A DNA stretch of 64,000 nucleotides, taken from contig CAYFTR010000004.1 of the NCBI GenBank assembly GCA_964346185.1, forward strand, positions 16,045 to 80,044. The letters run 5' to 3'. Made by a program: the position numbers and the translations under genes. Source of the DNA: JAAYJS01 sp964346185. Its GTDB lineage: Bacteria; Bacillota; Clostridia; Eubacteriales; Eubacteriaceae. This document shows, in pieces, positions 1 to 7,669 of the stretch; the stretch's first letter is position 1, and each line of letters starts with the position of its first letter. The notes beneath the pieces are model-generated. The model was not told the origin of the DNA. It saw nothing but the letters and a program-made list of their open reading frames with translations, and made no database searches.

Positions 1-935
1 TGGCGGACATGTATCAGCCTAAAAAAGTAACACCGACCGCCATTGAATTTGTAGATATTGCCGGTTTGGTAAAAGGTGCCAGTCAAGGAGAAGGTTTAGG
101 GAATAAATTTTTGGCAAACATTCGAGAAGTCGATGCCATTGCCCATGTTATTCGTTGCTTTGATAACGAAAATGTCGTACACGTTTCCGGAAAAATTGAC
201 CCGATCGACGATATGGAAACCGTCAATACGGAGCTCTTTTTATCCGATTTGGAAATGCTGGAACGTCGTATCGAAAAAACAAAGAAACTGGCTAAAAACG
301 ACAAATCGGAAAAAGAAAATTTAGCAACCCTGGAAAAACTCAAAGATCTTTTAGAAAAGGAACAACACCCGCGGGAGCGTGATTTCACCAAGGAACAATG
401 GATCTATATTAAAAGTTTAACATTAATTACCGTTAAGCCGATTTTATACGTAGCAAATGTTTCCGAAGACGATTTAACGGAAGATAACGTCTATGTACGA
501 CAATTAAAAGAAAAGCTCGGTGAAAACACGGATCATCGTGTCATTACCATTTCGGCGGAAATTGAAGAAGAAATTTCCGAATTGGAACCCGAAGAAAAGC
601 AGGCATTTCTTTCGGAACTGGGTCTACAACATTCCGGTTTGGAAACCGTTGCGAAATCCGCTTACGACTTATTGGGCTTAATTTCTTTTTTAACCGTCGG
701 ACCGGACGAATGCCGTGCATGGACCATTAAAAAAGGTACAAAAGCACCTCAAGCCGCCGGAAAAATTCATACGGATATAGAAAGAGGGTTTATCCGTGCG
801 GAAATTACAAGTTACGACCAATTAATTGAAGCCGGTTCCGAACAAAAAGCAAAAGAATTGGGTATTGTGCGTATTGAAGGGAAAGACTACGTCATGCAAG
901 ACGGAGATGTAACCTATTTCCGATTCAATGTATAA
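1..935 (+). CDS. ychF: Ribosome-binding ATPase YchF (5' end cut by the window)
   Basis: 3' part of the universally conserved Obg-family ATPase YchF/OLA1, a cytosolic ribosome-associated ATPase linked to translation and stress responses. The reading frame is open to the window edge and the first ATG (position 9) lies inside the conserved segment, so the nucleotide-binding P-loop (about 60 residues) is missing only because the window begins here. Visible are the DIAGLVKGAS switch region just after the window edge, the coiled-coil insertion (about residues 85-130 of the visible part) and the C-terminal TGS-like domain ending in YFRFNV. It overlaps the following radical SAM gene by 8 bases, which suggests co-transcription. 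Confidence 0.95.
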   Translation, partial: ADMYQPKKVTPTAIEFVDIAGLVKGASQGEGLGNKFLANIREVDAIAHVIRCFDNENVVHVSGKIDPIDDMETVNTELFLSDLEMLERRIEKTKKLAKNDKSEKENLATLEKLKDLLEKEQHPRERDFTKEQWIYIKSLTLITVKPILYVANVSEDDLTEDNVYVRQLKEKLGENTDHRVITISAEIEEEISELEPEEKQAFLSELGLQHSGLETVAKSAYDLLGLISFLTVGPDECRAWTIKKGTKAPQAAGKIHTDIERGFIRAEITSYDQLIEAGSEQKAKELGIVRIEGKDYVMQDGDVTYFRFNV

Positions 936-2694
936 GCGTTCGAACACCCCTCAACATTTGGTTTTGGTCGGTTTGAATGCCAAATACATTCATTCCAACT
1001 TGGCTCTTTATTATTTGGAAGATATTGCTCGACGGCAGAGTCATTCTTGGCGTGTCGACAGGATAGAAACGACTATCAATGACGTTTTTGCCGTAACATT
1101 AAGGCGGTTGGTTGATAAAAAAGCAGATCTTTACGCCTTTTCCTGCTATATATGGAATATCGAAACGGTACTGAAACTGAGTGAAGGTATTAAAAAAAGT
1201 TTACCTGAGGCACAAATTTTATTGGGTGGCCCGGAGGTATCCTATCGTGCGGATACTTTACTGTGTAGCGATACATACATCGATTACATTATATCCGGAG
1301 AGGGAGAAAAACCTTTCGAGCAACTACTGACCGTTTTCGGCGATATCGGTGCCTATCCCGCTATTGCAGGGTTTACTTACCGTAGCCAAATCGGTATAAG
1401 GCAAAACCCCGTTGCTGCACCTGTAAATTTTGAGTCAGTACCGGATATTTATTCGGCTCGATGGCAGTCGGATATTTGGCACAATCGCATTATTTATTAT
1501 GAAAGTAGTCGGGGGTGTCCGCACCGATGTGCCTATTGCCTGTCCGCCGTCGACCAAAACTTACGTAATAAACCGCAGGAGGAAGTAAAAAGGGATATCG
1601 AAGGCTTTATAAAAGCCGGTGTTCCTCAAGTTAAATTTATCGACAGAACCTTTAACGCCGACATAAATCGGGCAAAACAAATTTTCAGTATGATTTTAAA
1701 GTGTAACGGTCAAACCAACTTTCATTTTGAAATGACCCCGGATAATTTTGATGAGGAACTTTTTGAGATGATCGCCTCCGCACCTAAGGGAACCTTTCAA
1801 TTTGAAATCGGTCTTCAAAGTATTCATCCGCCTACTTTAAAAGCCATCTGCCGGCGAAACGATTTAAAAAAAATAGAGGTACACATCCGTCGGTTAACAG
1901 CGATGGGGCATTGTCATATTCATCTTGATTTAATTGCCGGTCTTCCTGAAGAAACCATGGCATCTTTTATTGACGGCTTTAATTGGACGATGGCTTTACA
2001 ACCCCATATGCTGCAATTAGGCTTTTTAAAAGTATTAAGCGGAACACCCTTACATCGAGATAAACAAACCTATCAATTGGTTTACAATTCCTTTGTACCC
2101 TACGAAATCCTATCGACCGCCACCATGAGTGCCGAGGAACTTAATGAATTGCGACGGGTGGAAACGGTATTGGAACGTATTTATAATTCCGGTTTATTTG
2201 CCAACACCCTTTATTTTTTAAAGACAAAAAATCTGCTTGAGGACAACTACGGTTTTTATCGACAATTGGGGGATTGGTGGGCGGATAACGCCTATGACAC
2301 CAGGGGTATCGGCAAACGGGAATTGTTTTTGCTTTTTTATACTTATTTAAAGAGCCGCTATCCGATGTCATCGGACAGCGAAAAAGTATTGCAGGAAATG
2401 CTGGCGGTCGATTTATTGTTAAGCGGCGAAAATAAACTACCCGACTATTTGAATGTAAAATTGGAATCGACACAGCGTATTTTTGCTCGGTTACATAAAA
2501 TAATCGACGACAAGGGTGCACTGCCGTCGCCGTTTGAGGGCGACAAGCCCAAAGACATTGTAAAAAAAATAAAAGTATTGTCGCTTAGTTCCGAAGCCAT
2601 GGCACTGGTTTGTGCTTTAAATGACAGGCTGAATAAAGGAAATTTACTGGTAGTTTTTAACAATTATCGCGGCATTTTTTCAATGGAAGAATAA
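928..2694 (+). CDS. B12-binding-domain radical SAM protein, DUF4080 type
   Basis: 588 residues. The N-terminal third resembles a cobalamin-binding Rossmann domain (starting LVGLNAKYIHSNLALYYL, with a LGGPEVS segment). The middle carries a radical SAM core with the 4Fe-4S cysteine triad C197-x3-C201-x2-C204. The C-terminal part matches what is usually annotated as DUF4080. Such proteins are expected to cleave S-adenosylmethionine reductively, possibly with B12 as a methyl carrier, but the substrate is unknown. The ATG lies inside the end of ychF (8-base overlap), so it is probably translated by coupling. The window also contains a cobalamin riboswitch and cobS, consistent with B12 use in this organism. 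Confidence 0.85.
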   Translation: MYKRSNTPQHLVLVGLNAKYIHSNLALYYLEDIARRQSHSWRVDRIETTINDVFAVTLRRLVDKKADLYAFSCYIWNIETVLKLSEGIKKSLPEAQILLGGPEVSYRADTLLCSDTYIDYIISGEGEKPFEQLLTVFGDIGAYPAIAGFTYRSQIGIRQNPVAAPVNFESVPDIYSARWQSDIWHNRIIYYESSRGCPHRCAYCLSAVDQNLRNKPQEEVKRDIEGFIKAGVPQVKFIDRTFNADINRAKQIFSMILKCNGQTNFHFEMTPDNFDEELFEMIASAPKGTFQFEIGLQSIHPPTLKAICRRNDLKKIEVHIRRLTAMGHCHIHLDLIAGLPEETMASFIDGFNWTMALQPHMLQLGFLKVLSGTPLHRDKQTYQLVYNSFVPYEILSTATMSAEELNELRRVETVLERIYNSGLFANTLYFLKTKNLLEDNYGFYRQLGDWWADNAYDTRGIGKRELFLLFYTYLKSRYPMSSDSEKVLQEMLAVDLLLSGENKLPDYLNVKLESTQRIFARLHKIIDDKGALPSPFEGDKPKDIVKKIKVLSLSSEAMALVCALNDRLNKGNLLVVFNNYRGIFSMEE

Positions 2695-2703
2695 AAGACC
2701 TTA

Positions 2704-2712
2704 TGATATAAT
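2704..2712 (+). promoter_or_regulatory. Extended -10 promoter for the cyclophilin gene
   Basis: TGATATAAT fits the extended -10 pattern TG-n-TATAAT. No good -35 is visible, which is normal for extended -10 promoters. The start point would fall near 2719, leaving a short leader with AAGGAG at 2725-2730. Confidence 0.5.
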
Positions 2713-2736
2713 AAAACAAATAAAAAGGAGTTACCT

Positions 2737-3231
2737 ATGTCCAATCATCCAAAAGTAAAAATAACTATGGAGAATGATGCGGAAATAATCTTAGAATTAT
2801 ATCCGGAAATCGCTCCCGTTACAGTAGAGAACTTTTTAAAACTGGTCAATAAAAAATTTTATGACGGCTTAATTTTTCACCGTGTCATTCCCGGGTTTAT
2901 GATACAGGGCGGTTGTCCGAAATGCACCGGACGCGGCGGCCCGGGTTATTGCATTAAAGGTGAATTTTCGGCAAACGGGTTCGAAAACAACTTAAAACAC
3001 ACCAAAGGCGTTTTATCTATGGCACGTGCCATGGATCCCGATTCGGCAGGCAGCCAATTTTTTATTATGGTAGAAGATGCTCCTCATCTGGACGGGCAAT
3101 ATGCCGCCTTCGGTCGTGTCATCTCCGGTATGGAAGAGGTAGAACGGATTGTGTCCGTTCAAAGAAACGCCTTGGACAAACCGATCGTCGATGAGCGAAT
3201 GGAATCCATCGAAGAAATAACAGAAGCATAG
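2737..3231 (+). CDS. Cyclophilin-type peptidyl-prolyl cis-trans isomerase
   Basis: 164 residues, a single-domain cytosolic cyclophilin with no signal peptide. It should catalyse proline cis-trans isomerisation during protein folding. The catalytic-core motifs FHRVIPGFMIQGG, the SMARAMDPDSAGSQFFI block and the HLDGQYAAFGRV block are all present. AAGGAG lies 6 bases before the ATG, and the gene seems to have its own extended -10 promoter in the gap after the radical SAM gene. The organisation looks monocistronic; a hairpin follows 5 bases after the stop. Confidence 0.93.
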   Translation: MSNHPKVKITMENDAEIILELYPEIAPVTVENFLKLVNKKFYDGLIFHRVIPGFMIQGGCPKCTGRGGPGYCIKGEFSANGFENNLKHTKGVLSMARAMDPDSAGSQFFIMVEDAPHLDGQYAAFGRVISGMEEVERIVSVQRNALDKPIVDERMESIEEITEA

Positions 3232-3236
3232 AGATA

Positions 3237-3265
3237 AAGACCTTCTTAATCAACGAGGAGGTCTT
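3237..3265 (+). terminator. Hairpin between cyclophilin and phosphatase genes
   Basis: AAGACCTTCTT (3237-3247) pairs with GAGGAGGTCTT (3255-3265) around a 7-base loop, 11 pairs including two G-T. Only a weak T-run follows. The 3' arm contains GAGGAGG, the only Shine-Dalgarno-like sequence before the phosphatase start at 3278, although 16 bases away. It may be a weak terminator or a structure hiding that site. Confidence 0.4.
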
Positions 3266-3277
3266 ATTCAATAGAAA

Positions 3278-3901
3278 ATGAAAATACTATTAGTCAGACA
3301 TGTCGAGACATACGGTAATGTTGAAAGGCGATTAAACGGGCATACGGAGTCCGAATATACGCCTAGGGGCGAAAAAATGAAAACGCTACTCATCGATGAG
3401 CTGGTGGACATCCACAAACGACATCCTTTTACCCACATTTACACCAGTCCCACACGCCGAGCCGCAAAAATTGCGGAAGATTTTTCCGCTTCCGTCGGTT
3501 TACCCTTTCAAATAAAAGAGGTGCTAAGAGAATACAATTTCGGAATTTTTGACGGTCTCAACGAAAAAGAGGCGAGGCAAATCGATGAACCCTTGTGGGA
3601 ATCCTGGATGCATGACCCCAACAACATCACCTTGCCGCAAGGGGACAATTATATGCAATACCACCGGCGACAAGCTGAATTTCTAAAAGAGTTGCAACAC
3701 AAACATTCCGAAGAAAAGGCGACCGTCCTCATTGTATCCCATGCCGGGGCGATCCACAGCCTGTTAACCAATATGCTGGATATCGATCCGGATAAAAAAT
3801 GGCATATTAATGTTGCCTTGGGTTCCATAGCGGAGGTGGATCTCATCGACGGATACGGTATTTTAAGACGTCTGTATTCACCGGATTATCCGGAGTCATA
3901 A
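3278..3901 (+). CDS. Histidine phosphatase family protein (phosphoglycerate mutase-like)
   Basis: 207 residues of the branch-1 histidine phosphatase superfamily. The phosphate-pocket motif near the N-terminus reads LVRHVET, with RHVE in place of the common RHGE; the histidine is the phospho-acceptor. The second catalytic histidine is in the VSHAG segment near residue 155. The family includes cofactor-dependent phosphoglycerate mutases, CobC-type phosphatases and broad-specificity sugar-phosphate phosphatases, and the sequence alone does not decide among these. It lies 11 bases upstream of phoH and may be part of the phoH-ybeY-era-recO transcription unit. Confidence 0.88.
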   Translation: MKILLVRHVETYGNVERRLNGHTESEYTPRGEKMKTLLIDELVDIHKRHPFTHIYTSPTRRAAKIAEDFSASVGLPFQIKEVLREYNFGIFDGLNEKEARQIDEPLWESWMHDPNNITLPQGDNYMQYHRRQAEFLKELQHKHSEEKATVLIVSHAGAIHSLLTNMLDIDPDKKWHINVALGSIAEVDLIDGYGILRRLYSPDYPES

Positions 3902-3912
3902 AGAGGTAATCA

Positions 3913-4923
3913 TTGTCAATCATTTCTAAAGAATTTCAAATTACACATTCGGAAGACATTGCAAAAATATACGGAAAATACGACGAGAATATAACAACCA
4001 TCGAAAAAAAGCTGGGTGTAGAGATCGACAGCAAAGACGGCTACCTTTCCGTAAAAGGCGAAGAAGATGCCGTCGAAAAAAGTATCAATGTTCTTAAAGA
4101 AATCATAAAAATCATCAAGAAAAAAGGTGTGGTCACTAAGGAAAAAACCGAATACATCATATCGCTGAGTCGGGAGGGGAAAGAGCAAAGCTATCAAGCT
4201 CTCGATGCGACGGTTATCTGCTATACGGTTAAAGGCAAGCCGATTAAACCTAAGACTATCGGACAGCAAAAATACATCGAAGCGATAAAAAAGAACGATG
4301 TAATTTTCGGTATAGGCCCTGCGGGGACCGGTAAAACCTACTTGGCCATGGCCATGGCCATTACCGCCTTTAAAAACGGCGAGGTGGATCGCTTAATTTT
4401 AACCCGACCCGCCGTGGAGGCCGGTGAAAAACTGGGTTTTTTACCCGGTGACCTGCAGGACAAGGTGGATCCGTACTTAAGGCCACTTTATGATGCCCTG
4501 TTTGAAATTATGGGTGTGGATACATTTCAACGAAATCTGGACAAAGGCTTTATTGAAGTAGCCCCTTTGGCTTATATGCGGGGGCGTACATTGGAAAGAG
4601 CTTATATCATCTTAGATGAAGCACAAAATACCACACCCGAGCAGATGAAAATGTTTTTAACCCGTTTCGGAACAGGCTCTAAAGTCATTATCACCGGAGA
4701 TATCACCCAAATCGATTTGCCTTACGGCAAGCAATCCGGGCTTAAACAAGTCATGGGTATTTTGGGGAATATCGAGGGCATTGCTTTTAACATCTTCGAT
4801 AAAAGCGATGTAGTACGTCATCGGTTGGTACAACAAATCATAGAAGCCTACGACAAGTTTGACGATGCTCAAAAAAATAAAGAAAAAGAAGCGGAAAAAT
4901 CCGACGGTCCTAAAGATGATTGA
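3913..4923 (+). CDS. phoH: PhoH family ATPase
   Basis: 336 residues. An N-terminal KH/R3H-like nucleic-acid-binding segment (roughly residues 1-90) precedes a RecA-like ATPase with Walker A GPAGTGKT at about 135-142 and a DEAQN Walker B. PhoH proteins are cytosolic ATPases thought to work in RNA metabolism, commonly encoded next to ybeY, as here. The start is TTG at 3913 behind AGAGGT; no in-frame ATG would preserve the N-terminal domain. The end overlaps the ybeY start by 8 bases. Order phoH-ybeY-era-recO is conserved in Bacillota. Confidence 0.93.
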   Translation: MSIISKEFQITHSEDIAKIYGKYDENITTIEKKLGVEIDSKDGYLSVKGEEDAVEKSINVLKEIIKIIKKKGVVTKEKTEYIISLSREGKEQSYQALDATVICYTVKGKPIKPKTIGQQKYIEAIKKNDVIFGIGPAGTGKTYLAMAMAITAFKNGEVDRLILTRPAVEAGEKLGFLPGDLQDKVDPYLRPLYDALFEIMGVDTFQRNLDKGFIEVAPLAYMRGRTLERAYIILDEAQNTTPEQMKMFLTRFGTGSKVIITGDITQIDLPYGKQSGLKQVMGILGNIEGIAFNIFDKSDVVRHRLVQQIIEAYDKFDDAQKNKEKEAEKSDGPKDD

Positions 4924-5410
4924 CAATTTGCAAATAGATATCGATAACCGCACGGAGACTCCAATCAACGATGACTTCTGCGATACAGTTAAAAGTGCCG
5001 TTTCCCACACTTTAAAGGAATTTTCTTTGACCGGTGTGATGGAAGTATCCGTCTCCTTTGTAGAACCGGAAGAAATTAAAATTCTAAACGGCAACTACCG
5101 CAACATTCCCGAAGCAACCGATGTACTGTCCTTTCCGATGTACCCGGACTTTAAAACACTACAGGAGACATCTAAGGAACAAGCCGTTATTCTGGGGGAC
5201 ATCGTTTTATCTTTGGAAGCGGCTAAACAACAAGCGGATACTTACGGGCACTCTTTAAATAGGGAAATTTACTATTTAACCGTACATTCGATGTTACATC
5301 TCCTGGGTTATGATCATATCGATGATGAAGACAGATTACGCATGCGGCATATGGAAAAGACAATTATGTCCACATCGGCTTATGCCAATGATTACGACGA
5401 AGAAGGATAA
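4916..5410 (+). CDS. ybeY: Endoribonuclease YbeY (16S rRNA maturation)
   Basis: 164 residues. The metal-binding motif H124-x3-H128-x5-H134 (HSMLHLLGYDH) is intact. YbeY is a zinc-dependent endoribonuclease for 16S rRNA 3' maturation and ribosome quality control. The ATG at 4916 was chosen because the product then begins MIDNLQIDID, typical of the family; the frame is open further upstream but that adds a lysine-rich stretch read from the phoH tail. The 8-base overlap with phoH and the one-base gap to era indicate coupled translation. Confidence 0.93.
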   Translation: MIDNLQIDIDNRTETPINDDFCDTVKSAVSHTLKEFSLTGVMEVSVSFVEPEEIKILNGNYRNIPEATDVLSFPMYPDFKTLQETSKEQAVILGDIVLSLEAAKQQADTYGHSLNREIYYLTVHSMLHLLGYDHIDDEDRLRMRHMEKTIMSTSAYANDYDEEG

Positions 5411-5411
5411 A

Positions 5412-6314
5412 ATGAACATAGATCAAAACTTTAAATCCGGTTTTGTGACCATTATCGGAAGGCCGAACGTCGGCAAATCTACCCTGCTCAACAATATCTT
5501 AAAAGAAAAACTTTTAATCACCTCGCCGAAACCGCAAACCACACGCAACACCATTCGTCTAATATATACGGACGATGAAATGCAACTCATCTTTTTGGAT
5601 ACACCGGGCATTCACAAACCGAAAACAAAGCTGGGAACATATATGTCCGGTTCGGCGGAAAACACCCTGCAAGAAGTAGATGCAATTGTGTACATGGTTG
5701 AGCCGGAAGAAAACATAGGACCCGGCGACCGTTATATTCTTAAAAAATTAAAAAACGTCAAAACACCGAAACTGTTGGTCATCAATAAAATTGACACGGT
5801 ACCAAAGGAACAATTGCTATCCGTCATCGAAAGCTACAATGCCGATACGTTGTTTGATGAAATCGTGCCGCTGTCCGCGGCGACGGGCGACGGGGTCGAT
5901 TTGCTTATGGAAAGGCTCAAGGCAAAAATGCCTCCGGGGCCGAAATACTTCCCGGAAGATATGGTCATCGACCAATCGGAACGTTTTATCGTACAGGAGT
6001 TGATTCGAGAAAAACTGTTGCACACTCTTAGGGATGAAATACCCCACGGCATTGCCGTTGAGGTGACATCGATGAAAGAGAGAAACAACAGCGATCTCTA
6101 TGATATCGAAGCAACCGTTTTTTGCGAAAAGAAAAGTCACAAGGGCATTATTATCGGTAAAAACGGAACCATGCTTAAAAAAATAGGAACTGAAGCCCGA
6201 AAAGATTTAGAGTTTTTCTTAAAGCAACCCGTCAATTTGCAAATTTGGGTAAAGGTGCGTCCGGACTGGCGTGATAAAGCTTTCGATTTAAAAGATTTGG
6301 GATACCATGATTAA
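5412..6314 (+). CDS. era: GTPase Era
   Basis: 300 residues. The N-terminal GTPase domain has G1 GRPNVGKS (16-23), G3 DTPGIH and G4 NKID; a C-terminal KH domain contains IIIGKNGTMLKKIG. Era binds the 3' end of 16S rRNA and is a checkpoint in 30S assembly, which fits its position next to ybeY. The ATG at 5412 follows GAAGGA inside the end of ybeY; the longer open frame upstream reads through ybeY and was rejected. All catalytic motifs look normal. Confidence 0.97.
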   Translation: MNIDQNFKSGFVTIIGRPNVGKSTLLNNILKEKLLITSPKPQTTRNTIRLIYTDDEMQLIFLDTPGIHKPKTKLGTYMSGSAENTLQEVDAIVYMVEPEENIGPGDRYILKKLKNVKTPKLLVINKIDTVPKEQLLSVIESYNADTLFDEIVPLSAATGDGVDLLMERLKAKMPPGPKYFPEDMVIDQSERFIVQELIREKLLHTLRDEIPHGIAVEVTSMKERNNSDLYDIEATVFCEKKSHKGIIIGKNGTMLKKIGTEARKDLEFFLKQPVNLQIWVKVRPDWRDKAFDLKDLGYHD

Positions 6315-6316
6315 CG

Positions 6317-7087
6317 ATGGCACTCATTAAAACAAAGGGACTGGTTATCAGGGAAAGACCCTATCAGGAACAGGGGAAAATATTAACCCTATTTACTGAA
6401 AAAGAAGGCAAAGTTCAAGCCATTGCCCATAATGCCAAGGGCGTTCGTAGCCAATTGGCGGAATCTACCCAACTTTTTGCCTATAGTCGCTTTAATTACT
6501 ATAAAGGAAAAAACTTCGCCAACATTAATAGCACCGACGGCATTCATTCTTTTTATAAACTCAGAGACGATATAAAAAAAATGACATTGGGTTCCTATAT
6601 TTTGGAACTGGTGGACTTGTTGCACGAATGGTACCAAGGAGATCCGCAAACGCTGAGACTTATTCTGCATGCTTTATACTATTTGGATGAATGTAAAACA
6701 GGCGATCCCTTAGCTATTTTGGTGTCATTTCAATTAAAACTCAGTATTATAAACGGTATTCATCCGACTTTCGACGCATGTACCGCTTGCGGAAGTAAAG
6801 AAGACATTGTTTATTTTTCCAACGAATTTGGTGGCGTGCTTTGTAAAAATTGCCGAAATAAAAAAGGATATAGCCAAAAGATGTCACCTCGTGCTCTGAA
6901 ACTGCTCGGCAGGTATTTACGCGAACCTCTGGACAGTACAAAAGTGAGGGAAGCGACAGATACCGAAACTCTCGAAGAAGCATTTGCTGTAATGAACACC
7001 TATTTTTCGGATTATCTTAACAAAACCATACGGTCTTATGAAATGTATTTAGAATTATTTAAGGAGAAAACATATGCAAACTTATAG
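6317..7087 (+). CDS. recO: DNA repair protein RecO
   Basis: 256 residues. N-terminal OB fold (about 1-80), helical middle, and a zinc-binding element with two CxxC pairs (CTACG near 155 and CKNC near 178). RecO loads RecA onto SSB-coated DNA with RecR in the RecFOR pathway. It lies 2 bases after era and overlaps the next gene by 14 bases, so it is an operon member. Length and architecture are ordinary for Bacillota. Confidence 0.93.
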   Translation: MALIKTKGLVIRERPYQEQGKILTLFTEKEGKVQAIAHNAKGVRSQLAESTQLFAYSRFNYYKGKNFANINSTDGIHSFYKLRDDIKKMTLGSYILELVDLLHEWYQGDPQTLRLILHALYYLDECKTGDPLAILVSFQLKLSIINGIHPTFDACTACGSKEDIVYFSNEFGGVLCKNCRNKKGYSQKMSPRALKLLGRYLREPLDSTKVREATDTETLEEAFAVMNTYFSDYLNKTIRSYEMYLELFKEKTYANL

Positions 7088-7460
7088 AATGGCCCACATG
7101 ATGATACGGGTTTACGATCTGGAAAGATCCATTGAATTTTATGAAAAAGCTTTTGGCTTAAAAGAGGTACGTCGAAAAGACAAACCCGAAGGCAAATTTA
7201 CCTTGGTTTATTTAGGTAACGATACCATTAATTTTACCCTGGAACTGACTTACAACTACGATCCCGAAAAACCCTACGAATTGGGAACGGGCTATGGCCA
7301 CCTGGCAATAGAAGTCGAAGACCTGGAAGCTTCCCACGAATATCACAAAAGCTTGGGGTTGGATGTTGCAAATCTCAGCGGTTTGGATAAAGGTGTTAAA
7401 AGTTATTACTTTATGACCGATCCTGACGGCTATAAAATAGAAGTCATTCGAAAAAAATAA
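7074..7460 (+). CDS. gloA: Lactoylglutathione lyase-like glyoxalase (VOC fold)
   Basis: 128 residues, two beta-alpha-beta-beta-beta VOC modules. The pattern AHMMIRVYDLERSIEFY ... LELTYN ... GYGHLAIEVED ... DPDGYKIEVI is that of glyoxalase I, with the four metal ligands expected at His5, the Glu of LELT, His of YGHLA and the Glu of KIEVI. The enzyme converts the hemithioacetal of methylglyoxal to a lactoyl-thiol. AAGGAG precedes the ATG, which lies inside the recO end. Thiol cofactor identity cannot be read from the sequence. A strong terminator follows, closing the transcription unit. Confidence 0.88.
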   Translation: MQTYRMAHMMIRVYDLERSIEFYEKAFGLKEVRRKDKPEGKFTLVYLGNDTINFTLELTYNYDPEKPYELGTGYGHLAIEVEDLEASHEYHKSLGLDVANLSGLDKGVKSYYFMTDPDGYKIEVIRKK

Positions 7461-7491
7461 ATGAGATGTTACCATTTGTTGTTAAAGTATT

Positions 7492-7532
7492 AAAACTGCA
7501 ACCGAAGAAGATAAGCTTCGGTTGCAGTTTTT
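7492..7532 (+). terminator. Rho-independent terminator after gloA
   Basis: A 16-bp perfect stem (7492-7507 with 7516-7531, core CTGCAACCGAAG) with an 8-base loop; its 3' arm runs into a T tract. It ends the phoH-ybeY-era-recO-gloA unit. Confidence 0.93.
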
Positions 7533-7581
7533 GCATTTCTTTCGTTAATATCCCGGTAACGACTTTATCTCATTGAAATAA

Positions 7582-7610
7582 TTGGTCAAATGCATTAAAA
7601 TACTTATAAT
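7582..7610 (+). promoter_or_regulatory. Sigma-A type promoter of the mannitol operon
   Basis: TTGGTC (7582-7587), 17-base spacer, TATAAT (7605-7610). A leader of about 55 bases follows, with TAATAC (7611-7616) and GTATTA (7641-7646) able to pair. No MtlR gene and no clear CRE site were found nearby. Confidence 0.7.
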
Positions 7611-7669
7611 TAATACATGTTTTATTAATATTTTTAATCGGTATTATGCTTTCATTGAAAGGAGTTATT

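Noticed and set aside
5310..5411. Longer N-terminus for era reading through ybeY
   Set aside because: The ATG at 5412 has a ribosome binding site and gives the standard Era start; the extension is the ybeY sequence in another frame.
7576..7595. GGTCAAA at the mannitol promoter, like half of a CtsR operator
   Set aside because: Only one heptad is present; CtsR needs a tandem pair, and a sugar operon is not a plausible target.
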